Below, piece by piece: positions 12,701-27,700 of a stretch of DNA of 64,000 bases. This stretch comes from Gnetum montanum. Taxonomy: Eukaryota; Streptophyta; Gnetopsida; Gnetales; Gnetaceae. Numbering within the stretch: the stretch's first letter is position 1; each line of letters starts with the position of its first letter. Made by a program: the position numbers and the translations under genes. The notes beneath the pieces are model-generated. The model searched no databases and was not told the origin of the DNA. It was given only the letters and a program-made list of their open reading frames with translations. Location of the stretch: NCBI GenBank assembly GCA_015680685.1, contig MNCI01000918.1, positions 134,999-198,998 on the forward strand, in the 5' to 3' direction.

Positions 12701-15700
12701 TATATGTCCTATTATTTTGATCAAAAAAAAAAACATCAAAATCACCGAGGTGAGGTGTGAAGTATGCTATCTTACTTGAGAGCTAAAATTGCTGCAAGTC
12801 GCTTGTCTCTAAGCCTAATGCAGTATTGCCAACTGTTACTGAAAACCTTCCGGTTCAGACGATAGCTGCGTAACTGATTAGGTCTAGAATAACTTTCTTC
12901 TCCTCGTTCAATAAGCAATTGTAATAATCTATCAGAAGCTCCATTTCGTAGACAACGATCTGAAAGAGCCAAAGCATCTAACAATTTGCTTTCTGATATA
13001 AGCCTGCAATGAAAAATCATTAAAATATGATAAAAATCCATGAATTTCCCAGGTAAACATTGATTCCTATAGATTTCTAATTAGAAACCTCAACAAAAAC
13101 CTTTCAACAGTTTCTTCATATGGTGCCTCATTTTCCCAGGTAAAAAATAAGCATTCATGGTGTTCTGCAGCAACAGTCTTCAACTCTTGACAATCGTCCA
13201 ACACAATGGATTTGGACTTTCCATCCTTTGATCCTATCTTATAACCACTTGTGGAAATAGAAGCACCAAGTTCTTCTTGGTTGTTTTCATCTTCTTCAGA
13301 TTCATCATCTTTATCCAATTTCCTCTGGCGTTTCCTACAAACTCTATGTTTATTTGTTTGAAGGCTCATCTCTGAATCAGGCTTTGATGTCATTGGAGAA
13401 TCTAAACGACGATGAAGATTGGCTTGCATTTGTATCCATCGATTTAACGTTGGAAATCTGGCATAATTTTCAGAGAGGATAAGCATTAAATACTTATACT
13501 TGAAAAATGTAAATTTGATTAACAAATATCAAAAACCGAAATTGACAAGTGTTTGGAAAACAGTTTTTACCGCTCTGACTGCTCAAGCGCAAACTCATAA
13601 AATACCCTTTCATTATCTATCAAAAAAGAAGATTTTCCTCCACGTCCCACTGAATCTGTAGATTCTGTACGGCTGAAGCTTTTGGAAAACATGCTTCCAA
13701 AGACACATGCCAGAACAGCTCGAACAGATGACAAAGTAGCAAGATGTTTAATCACAGTTAACTGCAGGGGATATAGTTGATGCCTTACACGCTTTGAACT
13801 TGAAATGCTAGATGAATCAATTCTCGGTCCTGAGCATGAACTATGAGAACCGCTGTTAGAATCAGGATCAGAATAAGAGACAGGTGCAATACAAGCCCAG
13901 CCATTACTGCTTTTTGGAGGATAGACCGGAGACACACATCCAGACGTTATTTCATGAGCCAAATCAACACCCATAATATCTGCAACTTTACCCGCTGCAT
14001 CAGCATTTCCTCTCTCAAAGACAAGACGTGTCAACACCTAAAAACAATGAGAGATTCCTTAGACCTATAATTTTACAGAAATTGTTGCAATAAATGATGC
14101 TAGTTCCAATTCACAACACCTTAGTAGCATTGTACACTGATTTTGCATCTGATCAGACCTAGTTGTTCAAAATAATATCAGGCAAATTATTCAAACAGAA
14201 TATATGCAACTGATGCAAGTTCTCAAAAAACCACAAAACAATAAAGGAATAGAATCGCAACAGTTCCATCATGATGTCCATCACAGCCTACACTAAAAAT
14301 TAATTTGTTTGACAGGCTATTGCAATGAATGACAATTGTAATATTGCTTTTAATGCAGTGTCTGTACTTCTTTTAAGATGTTCTATTACAATTTCTTAAC
14401 AAATGGAAAGAAGTATTATTAAGGTAGCAATATTTTCTCAAAATTTTTTAAAATATTTCTCACAATTCTTATGCATTTAGACTTTCTGAACCTCCTTTGA
14501 TATAGTTAAGTTGATAGCTTAGCAACAATCTCTGAAACAACGCAAGAAGCGTACCAAAGCCAACAAAGACAAACATAAGTGACATGCACCGCATATTAGC
14601 ATGAGCAAATCCCAAGTAGGACTCTAAAGCAACCTGCACTGATGCATATATGTAAGGTTATGTTCATCATAGATAAGGAAGCTTCCTTGCCTATTCACAA
14701 ACCATGTACAATCGATAGTCATAACCTTTTTTTTTTATTTATTTTTTTGAATTCTATTGCACTTCCATTCATCACTGGATGACATAACTCATTGTATCAA
14801 GTTGATCCATGCTTGGACCTCAAGATTTTGAAACTGAACTGCTTTAGTTACATCTTGTGATGACCCCAAGGATCTATTGCATAGTTTAATTTCAGTCACT
14901 ATCTTTTGCACAATGCCTGTATCACTACTGGGATTGAACCTCTGACTTGTGCCACAAGCCTTACCAACCTGTAAACTATATAATCATACTCATCTTCTTT
15001 CTATACACATTTCTTATTCCCTAGAAAAACTGAAAACTGAATTTTTTTACTATGCATTTAAATTCAAGAAAAGGTGCAATATTATGTCTACATGAACAAG
15101 AAAAAGATAGAATGAATTATGGATGTCTGTTTCTTTTCATTTTCTATTCTATATTTTCCATCTAATTCTTCTTTGAAAAAAAAGATACAGGGTGGCCTCA
15201 ATGTCTTAATCAGGAAAATAAACAGTTAATCAGATGTTCTATAGAGATCTGAAAAGCCTTAAATTACAATAAAACAGCAATAAACACATTCATTTTTATT
15301 GTACATTACTCCTAGAGACTTTTAAAACTCCAACTACAACAGACTATAAAATAATGAAAAGCATAATTAGGTATTTGACACAAATGACTAAGAAAACTAT
15401 ACCAAAAAAATCATATTTAACGTGAAATGACAAGTAATCATTCCTTGAACTTACATCATTCGGCCACTCATAAACAAGAGTAAAAAAGTTAAAATCATGA
15501 GTTGTATCAGTTCCATCAACAACATCACCAATATTAGCAATGTACTGGATAAATGCAGCAAGATAAGATGGTTGCTTGGTCAAAATATCTGAAAAGCGCT
15601 TCCCAGTTCCTTTTATGTTTAACGAGGAGCTCTCTCCACCATTTTCAGTTTGCATAGACTGTAATGTTTGTCTGGTTGAACGGAAAAATCCAAGCCCTAG

Positions 15701-18700
15701 AAGCATATCATGTTCATAGCCAACACAATATTTTCTTTCTGCATAGTTACTACTTTCATCAAGCTCCTCATCAGAGATTGCTTTCACAAGGTTGTGCAGT
15801 TTGCCTACCAATGAAGGAATAACGTTAAACAAGAGTGAAGAAGCAAATTATCCACAGAAACATATAGAATCAAACAAGAGTGAATAAGCAAATTATCCAC
15901 AGAAACATATAGGATCAAAGGTTACCACTAAGAAACTGCCGCTTCCCCATATGAGCATCTTCTATAACCTGTTCCAAACTGTTAAAGGCACGTTGTCTGT
16001 GTCCTTGTCTATAGATTTCCATTGCAGCAGATCCAATTGTATCTCCAGTTAGCAAGCTCTGCAATGAACATGTTGTACACTAAAAAGAGATATGGTTCAG
16101 CAGCGAGCAACACTTTCAGAGAATTAAAAAATCCAAAGCATGTGTATAAAAAACCATTATAAATATGATATCAAAGTATAAATCATTCAAATCACTTATT
16201 TCAAAGATAAGATTCTAAATATTCATGATAATGGAAGACGTTATCTTCAATCTTAATAATTCAAAGTTATGACCATTCATTGTAGCTACAAAAGAAATTT
16301 TGATGTCATGATCACTCATGTAGCCACAAAAGAAATTTTGATGTCAACATTCTTGCTGTCAACGATAACTGAAAGTACTATTAAAAATAAAACCACAAAG
16401 CAAATTTTGATGCCAACAGAATCTTTCATCAAGTATTTCTCAGCAGATTAACCTGTTCATCAGCATAAAACTTGTCAAAGGTGTGTTCCTTCAAATATAT
16501 GACAGCTTCATGGCATGTCACGGCATCTAGGCAATTAGTGGATCATCATGTTGGATAAGATTTCAAAGTTTAATTATACAAAAAGTCAAATTTAATAGAT
16601 ATGAAATAAAACATATGCAATAAACACTACAGATGAATTCTATCTTGATTCTTAGTTTTCTACAAAGCCTTCTACAAGTGACTGGAGGGCCCATCATTTA
16701 AAGTGATGGTAAAACTCTTGTTACTCAAGTGTTCAAGTCAGGTGCAGCCACTCAAAAAGAGGTTAGGCTTCACTAATCTGCCAACCTTCCCAAGGACCTT
16801 GCTTGGTGGGAAGAGAATTGAGCCTCCAGGTGATGAGCATATCATCATCATCATCATCATCCTAGCCTTATCCCAACTACATGGGAACATCTATATAAGT
16901 TCTTTCATTTGCTGCTTCTAAGAGTCAAATAAACATTAATACCCAAATCTTAATGTCTTTCTTCATGCAAGCAAACCAAGTATATTTTGGTCTAACTTTT
17001 TGTTGGTTCTTCTTAACTTTAATAAAGTGACCTCTCCTAACAAAAGCTTCCTCCGGTCTTCTTAACACATGACAAAACAATCTAAGATGACTTTCCTTAA
17101 TCAGGACAACTGTACTTTATGGGTCCAGCAATTTTCCAAAATGTTTTCCCATACTGTATTACATTTTTTGGGAACATAAAGTATTTGCATGCTCTTTTAG
17201 TAATCACATTGCATTGGTCAAAATCACGTTACATTCATAGAGTGGCATTGATCAGACCCATAAAGTACAATTATACCCATTAATCTTCTCATATATAGAA
17301 GTTACTCCCAAACTTCCCCTAATAAGAAGGGAGTTGATTTGATCTTTTCTAGTCATACCCAACATCCACCTTAGCATATGGATCTTTACCACGTGCATGT
17401 GTTTTGCCTTATGTTTTTTGATAGGTCAGCATTCTGCACCATAAAAGATCATAAGTCTAATAGCAATTTTGTATAACTTACCCTTCAACCTCACAAAGAT
17501 TCCTCTATCAAAAAGCACACCAATAATTTCCCACCATTTCCTCCATCCTAGTTCAATTCTATTTGGCATATCATCGTTAATCTTCCCATCCACTTGAACC
17601 AGAGACCCCAAGTATGTAAATTGCTTACATTGAGAAAATTCTTGGTTTTAAATTCTAATATTTGTTTCTTCATAACTAGCTTTTCTAATAAAGTGTACTC
17701 ATTGTATTTCATTTTACTTCTACTAATCCTCAACCCTTTTGATTCTAGGGTGTTTCTCTAACTCACCATTTTTGCAGTCAACACTTCCTTAGATACTTCC
17801 ACTAAAACAATATCATCAACAAAGAGCATACACCTAGGGATATCATCTTGACTATCTTTGGTTAGCTCATCCATAATCATGGCAAACAAATAGGGGCTTA
17901 GAATAGATCCTTGGTGTTACTGACCTTCACAGGAAGGACTCTTTCCACAAACAATTTAAACTTGAGTTGCTACTCCATCATACATGTCTTATATAGCCTT
18001 TACATACCCTATAGAAATATCCTTCCAATTTAACACCCATCAAAAAATATCTTGGGGAACTATATCATACATGTTCTCCAAGTCAATGAAAATCATATGC
18101 AAATTCCTTCTATTACACCTGAAATTTTCCATTGATGGCTTCAATAGTAGATCTTTCAAACATAAAACCAAACTGATTCTCAAAAGCAGTTGATTCTTGC
18201 CCTAAAAGTTGTTCTATAACCCTTTCCCATAACTTCATAGTGATGAGCATATATACACACACTGCAATTGACTAGAGAATTATTCTACTTGATAAATGGT
18301 GAAACTTGGCCATTCACCTAATATTTGACTTCAATAATAATGAGTTGTCTAGTGGCATTTTGTAAGTCAATTGTAAACCCTAGACTTATGAAGCATTTTA
18401 CACCTTGTGTTTGTGATTTTCGTGCATACCCTATGTTAGCACACCCCCCACACCAACACAAGGGCACTAACGCACCCTCCTTGCTGGCTTGGTTGGATCC
18501 CTTTGCCCCCTATCACCTCTGGTGTGATTTCAAAATGCTTAGGCAATGCTAACAAACCTCCATTAATGCATGGGCATTAGCAAACCTCTATCTTTGTGTC
18601 GTATAAACTATAAATACTTGGGATGATCTCTCACACAACAACTTCATTCTAGCATTTTCATTAAGCTTTTGGTATCCAGTTTTGTGTGAAGAGTTCTTCC

Positions 18701-21700
18701 TCCCTTTGGTAAGTTAATTTCCTTCCCTATCTTGTGTGCAGTTTGGGTCATCACTTTCACAAGTGCAGCTAAACTCTATCAAAGTGCTACCTTGCTTACA
18801 TAGCTGGAAACCATTTGGTCGATGCAAAGTCCAATGTTTGTGCAACGAATAAAGCTTCTAGTTTTCCCTTATTTTACTATTGATACCTTAAACACTAAAA
18901 CACTAAAAAGCAATAAATGTTAAAAACAATAAAAATATTTACTTAATTCTCATTTTTCATAAGCTATGACAATTCATCCTTACCCAACAAGGTCATAACT
19001 GTATGACATGGTGTTGGACCATCAAGTTGTGTCTAAGAGCCATTTTTATTACATTTCGTGTGTGGTATTGCACATGTCCCCAAGAAGGATTGCAACACAA
19101 AATATGCACCTATCTCTAAGAGGGATTGCAATGCATGTGTGCTTATTATTGTTTTGTTTCTTATAATTCTAAAATCCATAAAAATTATAAAACATAAAAT
19201 TATAAATATTTTCTCTATTTCTCTCACCATGGCAACATCTGTGAGCCACCAATTCCCGAGGAGATGGAAGGAGAAGAACTTAAATCTCCTACTTTGGAAC
19301 CTACTCAAGAAAAACCTCCACCCCGAAGCAGATTAGGAGGTAGGCAGTCATGTTCTCGATCTTCGGGACAAGCATGTGCTCAACAACAAACAACTAAACA
19401 AGTGCCAAATGAGCTGGCAAAAGATGGAAATGATGAGCCTAACAATATCTAAAAAGGTGTCAATGCACACAATATTCAACAGCAACCAATTCATGAAGAA
19501 AAGAACTACCATCAATTTATTGAGCTTGGTCCTCCTAAGCTCAAGGAGTTGCTACAGAAAATGGGTTTCTATGAGTATATCACCCGATCCTTCACTTAAT
19601 ACCAACATCAAGTAGACGAATTCCACCAAAACCTTGCAATAGATAGTGCCATGACTTTTGTTGGAGGGATTCCTGTGCCTATCTCTACATGGGCAATCTC
19701 TAGGGCTCCAGGATTCCCAAATGAACCAACAAACAACTACTGGCAACAAACCCATGACACTAAGCCCAAGCTCAAGTCAAAGGTCCTGTTTAAGGCCTTC
19801 GGCATGGACAAGGCAAAGATGAAGATGTCTAAACTTCCTTTGTTCGTAATGTCATGTACAAGATCATCACACATAACTTTTTGCCTACCAAGTGACAATT
19901 GAGTATCTCTGCTCAAGGGGCTAAAGTTGTTGCAATGATGAGAAGGAAGTGTATCATCAACATCTCATTTTTTCCCTACAAGGCCTTGATTTAGAGGATC
20001 AAAGGTGTGGCCAAAGACAATAGAGAGGTCTATATCTTTCTAGGGTTAATTCAAAAACTTTGTGAACTGGCGGGCATAGTGAAACATGTGGGAAGACATC
20101 CCACAACTATGTGAATGGAAAACTAGGAGAATGTAACAGTGGTTGGTCATTGGGGCCATAGTCAATTCGAAGGATGAGACTCCTACAAAGGTATCTCATA
20201 TCCACCCTTTAGACCAACTCCATCAATGCCAAACAAGGGCACCATCCACACCCCAAGCATCTCAACATACATAGGTACAATGGCCTAGCAAATCCATCTC
20301 CTGATCTTCTAATTTCAATATCATACAGAGCTAGAAACCTCTTCCCAGTGGTGGGTTTTGCCTCGTTATGCACATCGAAGATGAGGGGCCACATCACATG
20401 GAGGGTCTTTTGCTATGAAAAAGGTCATATAGCAGGGCTTCTCTTACCCTTCAGAAAAACCTATCAGAGCTTGAGGGGATAATGGGACAGGGTGTGGGAT
20501 GTTCACAGTTACAGAGGGTTACACATCTTGTTCTCCTCAGAATTCTCAACTTAAATGCACATAGGGTTTTTCGGGTTGTCATACCAATATGGCCTAACCC
20601 ACCTCTTTGAAAACCTCTCCATGTGACCTGGCCCTCAAAGGATGATCTATCACTATAGAACCTAAATAATGATCCTCCTAACTCTTCTTCCTTCTTATTT
20701 TACTTGGCTTTTTACTCTTTGTTTACAGCTTTCAACAACAGATTTCTTCTTTTCTACGCATTAAGATCTATTAACACTAAGAGTATGACCTCTATAAAAT
20801 CAGCCTTGCCTCTCTTTAAAAAAATATAAAATAAAATAAATAAACTTAAGCTGTAGTGTAACCATCATAAAAGTAGAGATTCCATTCATTCTAAATCAGA
20901 GGAACACTGTAGAATATTTTTATATAAAGAGATTTGAAACATACCTGTTCAAGAAAGTCAAGTAAACGTTGAACAACTCGTTTTGCCACTGAAATGATGC
21001 ATCTATATTGAACATGTTCCCAGTGAGATAGCCCTGCCCTTTCAGTGATTCCCAATGAAACATCAGATAGCAAAGTCCGTGCCTGTTATTACTCAATTAA
21101 GAAAACGGAAGTGTAAAGTACAAAGTTGAAACTAAAAGCACATAATGTAATAGAACTAAGCACAGCAAGAGTGTAACTTATTTTTTGAAAACCACTAACA
21201 CCAAATGAAAATGTTACCTGATCTATCAATTTCTTTGACATCTCTATAGATCTAGCAGATGTAAGAGCAATATCTGTGCAAAGAAGAGCCTGAAAATGCT
21301 TTGACTAATTAACAAGATATTTTAAATGGTATAAACGTGAGGATGGATAATCAAAAATTTTTTATAAGCTTAGCTTACTGTTGCCAGGCTGCCTATTTGT
21401 AATTGAATAGCTGCAAAGTCAATAGCAATATTTACATTCAGTTTTCCTTCAGCAACACGAGACATTTCATCTTCTATCTGTCAGACGTTAGAGAAAGCAT
21501 ATGTAGCTCATTGATGTTGAAATGATCGAACATAAAAACAAATGGCATGAAAGAATCAAAAAGAACTAACAACTAAATTAAGAGTTGTACAATTAGTTGT
21601 CAAATTAATAACAGGCTAACAAATCAAACACTTCAATATCAAATTATCATGTATTGAAAAACAGATATCAGATATCAGAATCAAAACACTTATTCATACT

Positions 21701-24700
21701 CTTGCTCTTGTAAATGCACCATCAACCCATTCAGCTAGCTGTAGTGCTACTCTATCTTCGGGAGGAAGTGCAAAACGATGGAGAGCCTCTTTTCCAATAT
21801 CAAACTGTTCTCTTTGCATACATCTGTAAATGCATCCCATTACTAACATAGTAGGGAAAGAGAATGTGTCTAAAACGCTTCAAAGCAATACTCTAAACTA
21901 ACATTTTAAGTAGAATATTTAAATCTGTACTTTGATGTAAGGCTGATCATCATTAACCTTACGGTTAAAATTTGAAATAAAAAAAATAGGGTATATTATT
22001 ACATTTCTGAGATTAAGAAATTTGTCACAGAAAAGGATATTTTATGCTTATTTATTTGAAACTGAACAGGTTTGAACAAACATGAACAAAATCATAAGTA
22101 CATTAAACCTTACATAAACAACTAACAGGACGCTGATACAAATAAAATTTCATCAGGAAGCTATTACCTTTACTCAAGCAGAACATGACTGATGCACATA
22201 TGATTGATATAACAAATGAACCCAACAAGAAAATGATTTACACTCCCAACATTACTTGGCAAAAACAGATTTAATACAAGCTCTTACAAATTCAATAATC
22301 TTGAAGGTGCAGCACGCAAAATAGCCAACGCCTCTTTCCAGGTCCACTGGTGTTCGGGATATGGAAGAAGTCGCTGTAAGACAGACAGGCGCCATTGCCA
22401 ATTTTCAATGAACTGCTTGATAACATCTATTCTCCATTCCAAAGCTTTCTTGCCAGATTCACCTATTTCAATTCCTAAGGATGGAACTGAATCACGTAAT
22501 ATCTTCAAGATAAAGCTAATAAGAGAAACCACTGATTGCTTTTCTGATCCATTTGAGACTGACACGTGCTTGGTATTCTCAACTACATAGAGAGCGGAAC
22601 TTACAGAAATACCATCCATATGGAGAAGTGAGATGATGATGCACAACATGAACAACTGCAGCAGCAACGTATGTTAAGTTATAAAAGCTGGTAATTGTAT
22701 TAGAGCTTAAAAACTAATTATATAACCCAAAAAAATGCCTCTGAAATCAACCTGTAATAAATAAAAGACATATTTTGCACATAATAAAATGCAGGTAAAA
22801 TAACTCTTTATTGAAACCTTTTCAGTAAAGTTTCAACTTTGTATGTGGTTGGCTATGTTCAAACTTTGTATCCATCAGGGCATCAGCCTAAAATTATGGA
22901 TCTGTAGCCACTAGAATACTGAATGTTGACTGGAACTATGGCCCAGTCTCCAACATGTCTTTTCTTCCTTAACCTGGGTTAAGGAAGAACATCTCTACAC
23001 CCCTGCTGGATGTCAAGTTGAGTTCAACAATTTGAGCTTCAATTACACAGGATTATTCACTGAAGATATTTCTTGTCTACATCAATGATCTGTTACAACA
23101 TATAGATGTGGAAGATGCTTTTTAACTTAAATATGTTTGAATATTTTTAATATTGTTTCTCAGTAAACCCTCTGGCTGGGATTCTAGGGATAAACTTTCT
23201 GTTCGTTCCAACTAAAGGATGTACTAAACAGTGAAGTTAAATAGAAATGAGCAATAGGGAAATAACAATCACAGATTAAAAAATAACAAATTATAACACT
23301 GTGAAAGAGTAACATTGTCAAGTATTCATTGTCGAATATTAAACTTCTGGTTCTGATTAGGTTTTCTTCATACATACTGCATCGTAATACAACTAAGGAA
23401 ATTGATCAAGCAGCCTTTGTCAGTGTTAATTTTGCATTAATATCTAATTTGATATCCCTGATAAACATCTCAAAATTGTGTTTTAAAAAAGCCACATTCA
23501 TTACTATACAATTTTAGAAGGTTTTTTAATCTTGATTGTATATTTCTATATTAATCCTCTCAATTGAGATCCCAGACTAAAGGCAAAATTAAAACACATT
23601 TCTTAATGGGAAATCTCACAACGATTGTGGACAAACAAATCTTACAGGAAAATTTATTTAAACAAATTTTGACATTTCATAAAATTAAGCTCAAGCTTGA
23701 AATATATGTCAGGTGAAATGATAAGCCCAAAAATAACATTAAACTTCTAGAATACTAAAATGAAAGCAAATACCAGAAATTACCTTTCTAGGAGGACTTC
23801 TCACTGCTTCTAAATGTTCTTGAATATTTTTCAAACAATTGTAGAAATATAACAAATTGCATTGAATCTCTTGATCTGATATGTTCTTCTCCACTGATCC
23901 CAGTGCAAGAACAGCAGCTTGTATCCCATAATGCATGTGAAGCAATTCAACATCTTGCATCCTATATGCATTATCAATTCCAGTAAGTACAAATAAAAAC
24001 CTTCCTAGAAAGAAATGAGGGATCAGAGAGCTAGAAAGAAAAACAGCCAACGTTAAATGTATTACAAACCTACCTACACCAAGCTGCTTGGGGAGAATAA
24101 GCCGGTTCCATATTTACAAGTTCAACAGCATCCTGAAACTTTATTTCTGGTACAACATCAAATAGCACCTACAAGGAAGCACCAGCACTACCTGAATTTA
24201 GATGACCCAGAAAATCAGATAACTGAATAAGAAGTTGAAACTAAAATTTTAATCCAAACGAAGTTGAAAACCAACTTCCAGCACAAGAAACATCAATCAA
24301 ATCTGAAAGGTACAACTTAATTCACTAAATAAAAATTAAAAGATCTTGCAACATTTATTTTTAATGTCTCAAAAATTACAATTTATATGAATATGTCCAC
24401 TCAGCCACCCTTAATGACAATAATTTTGTTCTCTTTCCTATCATCTCTCATACTTGCAAGATTTATCAAATTAAGGATTGTTTCAGATGATCAACTGCTT
24501 TCTTAGTTTCAAGAAATACTTTCTTCATTTATTACATCATTTTCACTTGTCTTTCAGTGAAACCTAGAATCTGATCTCCTATTCAAATGATTAGTTCTTG
24601 ATCTCATGATCCTCAATGATACTTGCTACAAAGTAATTATCTAACTTATTATATAGAATAGAATGTAACTGTACGATCTTAAGAGGTCACAGATGGATTA

Positions 24701-27700
24701 GCACAAGACTGTTCCTACTCAAAATATAGAATTCTATACCACTTACTCGTAATGTTGTTTGAAGAGCAAGACGTTCAAGAACCAAATTAGCAAGAAACAG
24801 ATCCAGCGGCCCTCTATCTGAACACTCACTCAGTCTGCTCTCTTTCCAATGATCTCTCATATCAAATTAAATATTGCTTCAGATGTTCAATCTCTTTCTT
24901 AGTTTCAGGAAATATTTTCTTCATTTATTACATCATTTTCACTTGTCTTTCACTGAAACCTAGAATCTGGTCTCTTATTCAAATGATTAGTTATTGATAT
25001 CATGATCATGATCTTCAATAATACTTGCTACAAAGTAATTATCTGACTTATAATATAGAATAGAATGTAACTGTACATTCTTAAGAGGACACGGACGGAT
25101 TAGCACAAGACTGTTTCTACTTCAAAATATAGAATTTTATATCACTTACTCGTAATGGTGTTTGAATAGCAAGAAGTTCAAGAACCAAATTAGCAAAAAA
25201 CGGATCCAGCGGCCCTCCATCTGAATCCTCACTAAGTCTGTTCTGATTGGTATTCAAAAAAAGTTTACAAGTTGCAGGATCCCAGTTGTATCCAGACTTG
25301 TTACAAGCAGCAAAATAAGCAAGCTCCAAACGATAGCAGAGATTATCACAATGATGGTAAATGCAAGACATCTGCACTTGCATAAAGATACTGAACAATT
25401 AAACGTAAGCATTTACAACAGCATAAACTGCAAAACAACAGATTACCAAAGAATAGAAAGAATGATGCAATAGAATAATCAAACCTCGTCTCCTTGCTTT
25501 CGGTAAATAGACAAATCCTCAAGTCTTAATTTCTCTGATTTGCTGTTCCATAAGATAGCCATCATTTTTCTCCGGGCTTTAGTGTTTCCACGAAGCAGAT
25601 CCCAACCCATTGCAGCCACTAATGGCAGAAGAGAAGGAAAAAGGGCAAGAATCTGCTTAAACAAATGTTTTCTATGATTAAATGTATGACAAGTCTCATG
25701 AGAAAAAAATTTCAATTATATTATTAGATTTGTATGAATAATACCAGTTAAGCACCTTTTTTTGTTTGTTTTTCATTACATTTTTCTTTGTAAACATATT
25801 AAAGAATTAAAAATAAAAATAGTTTGGCAGCATACATCACTTGCTTCTTGTATTTGTTCAACCTTCACCAAAGAAAGAGCTGCTTTCAAGACTATTTCAA
25901 AGACATGTTCACCGGATACACGAACATAATGAAAAAGTTCTCTCTTACAAGCATGGATCAAAGTTTGATCCACTGACAAATTGCAAGAAATCTCATTTTT
26001 CTCCGAACGCAACATCTGAACATTTTTAATTAACTTTTGCAACGGCAATGGAATGCTATTCTCACTAGATACACTGTGTGGTTGAGCTTCTTCACGAATA
26101 ATATCATCCAAAATTGTCTGCAATTCAAACAATTGCTCACCATAAAATTTATTAATTTTGGCAACAGATAAAATGAATAAAGAAACTGCAGGAAAATAAA
26201 ACAACTAAAGCATCAAGTTACATCATCTTTTTATGCATGCTTTGTCAATGGAATACACGATACATTTAAAGCCTGAACTTGTAACCAAAATCTAAACAAG
26301 ATGGCAATACACATTTTAAGCTATGTTAAATCACACCTTGTACGCTTTTTAAATAAAGTGCACTACTAAAGCAAGTTTATATCTGAATTTCATACCTCAA
26401 CCGTTTTAACTAGGTGAATATTCTTAGAAGTTATGAATGACTTGTAGATTTTTAACATTCTTTCCCGTGATTGAACCCATGAGCTTCCTAAAAAACAACT
26501 TTCAGACTTTATCTTCTTTATAAGGTCACTGATGGTAAGCCTGCAAATACAATAAAAGATTACTGCATATCCACAAACAATATGGGATATAGATTATGCT
26601 GCAACTTGCTGCAACGGAAAAATATAAATGCAGCATTCTAAATAAAACTACATTTCATATACAAGATTTCCAAATTTACAATATTTCTTTTGTTAAAAAC
26701 AGGTAATTCCAACGTAATGCTATTTTATTACACAGAGGTGATGTGTTCATGCACTGCTTAATGAACAAATAGTCATGCAGCCATGCACTATTGTAACATT
26801 TTCTGCAAAGAAACATTTCATGATTTGTAGTGATGGTAAGGTGCTTGGTTCTCAAGTCATAAGCCCTAGGTTTGAGCCTGGATGCAACCACTCAAATAGA
26901 GGTTAGGCTTTCACTCATCCACTAACCTTCCCAGGACCTCACCTTAGCAGGATGAGCATTGAGCTTTCAGGTGATGACCCTATAACCTTCCTGTTATGAA
27001 ACAACCATTTAAATATATAGTTCACATGGATTGCAAAAACAGTTCTTCTTCTAGATGTATAGTTGACTATATGTAGAATAAAGTCTAATATCTTGTCACA
27101 CCATTCCTCATTGAACGCTTCACCCCTTTAACGTTTACAGCTTACAGTTTCAAGCTATAACTAAGGTAACCTTATAATAGATATGCTCTCAAGCACAATA
27201 TTCGCAGTGAAGCCTAACAGTTCAGAGAGTAGATGTTATCTCACGCTTGGCTCAGCAAAGGGCACACAATAGCTGAATTAAATTGTATAGCCATGGTGCA
27301 AAGGATATCTGGTTCTGCAGCTGCTATCACATCAGACACTGAGTATGCATTAACATGTATGGCCACAGGTTAGACACAAAAACAAATCAATAACCACAAA
27401 GATTATGCCCCAGATGCGTATGCCTTTTTGTCCAAACAGATCATCAGCTGACATCCATGACTTTACCAAGCATTCCAATATGAAACTGACTGCTGCAACG
27501 GTTTTTAGAATTTCTTTATGAATAGCAGCAACAAACCTCTAATATATATCATATATGTAAACTTGATTGGGATTCACTCGTCAAAAACTTAATAAGTCAA
27601 TCCTACACCAAGAAAACCAAAAACCCTAAAAATCATCAAAATGTTCAAACTTGAAACTTGACCTTCCTATACCAATGCAGATTTAAGGGAAGATAACAAA

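Larger units (their letters stand above)
16527..20944 (-). other. Intron 12 interior with nested repeats
   Basis: This is the longest interior intron in the window. It holds a SINE (16720-16848), an RTE-type LINE (16849-18250) and a gag-like retroelement with an A-rich tail (about 18590-20850). The 300 bases at 18250-18590 show no recognisable element. Confidence 0.75.

Noticed and set aside
22408-22590. Plus-strand ORF opposite exon 8
   Set aside because: Antisense shadow of a well-supported exon.
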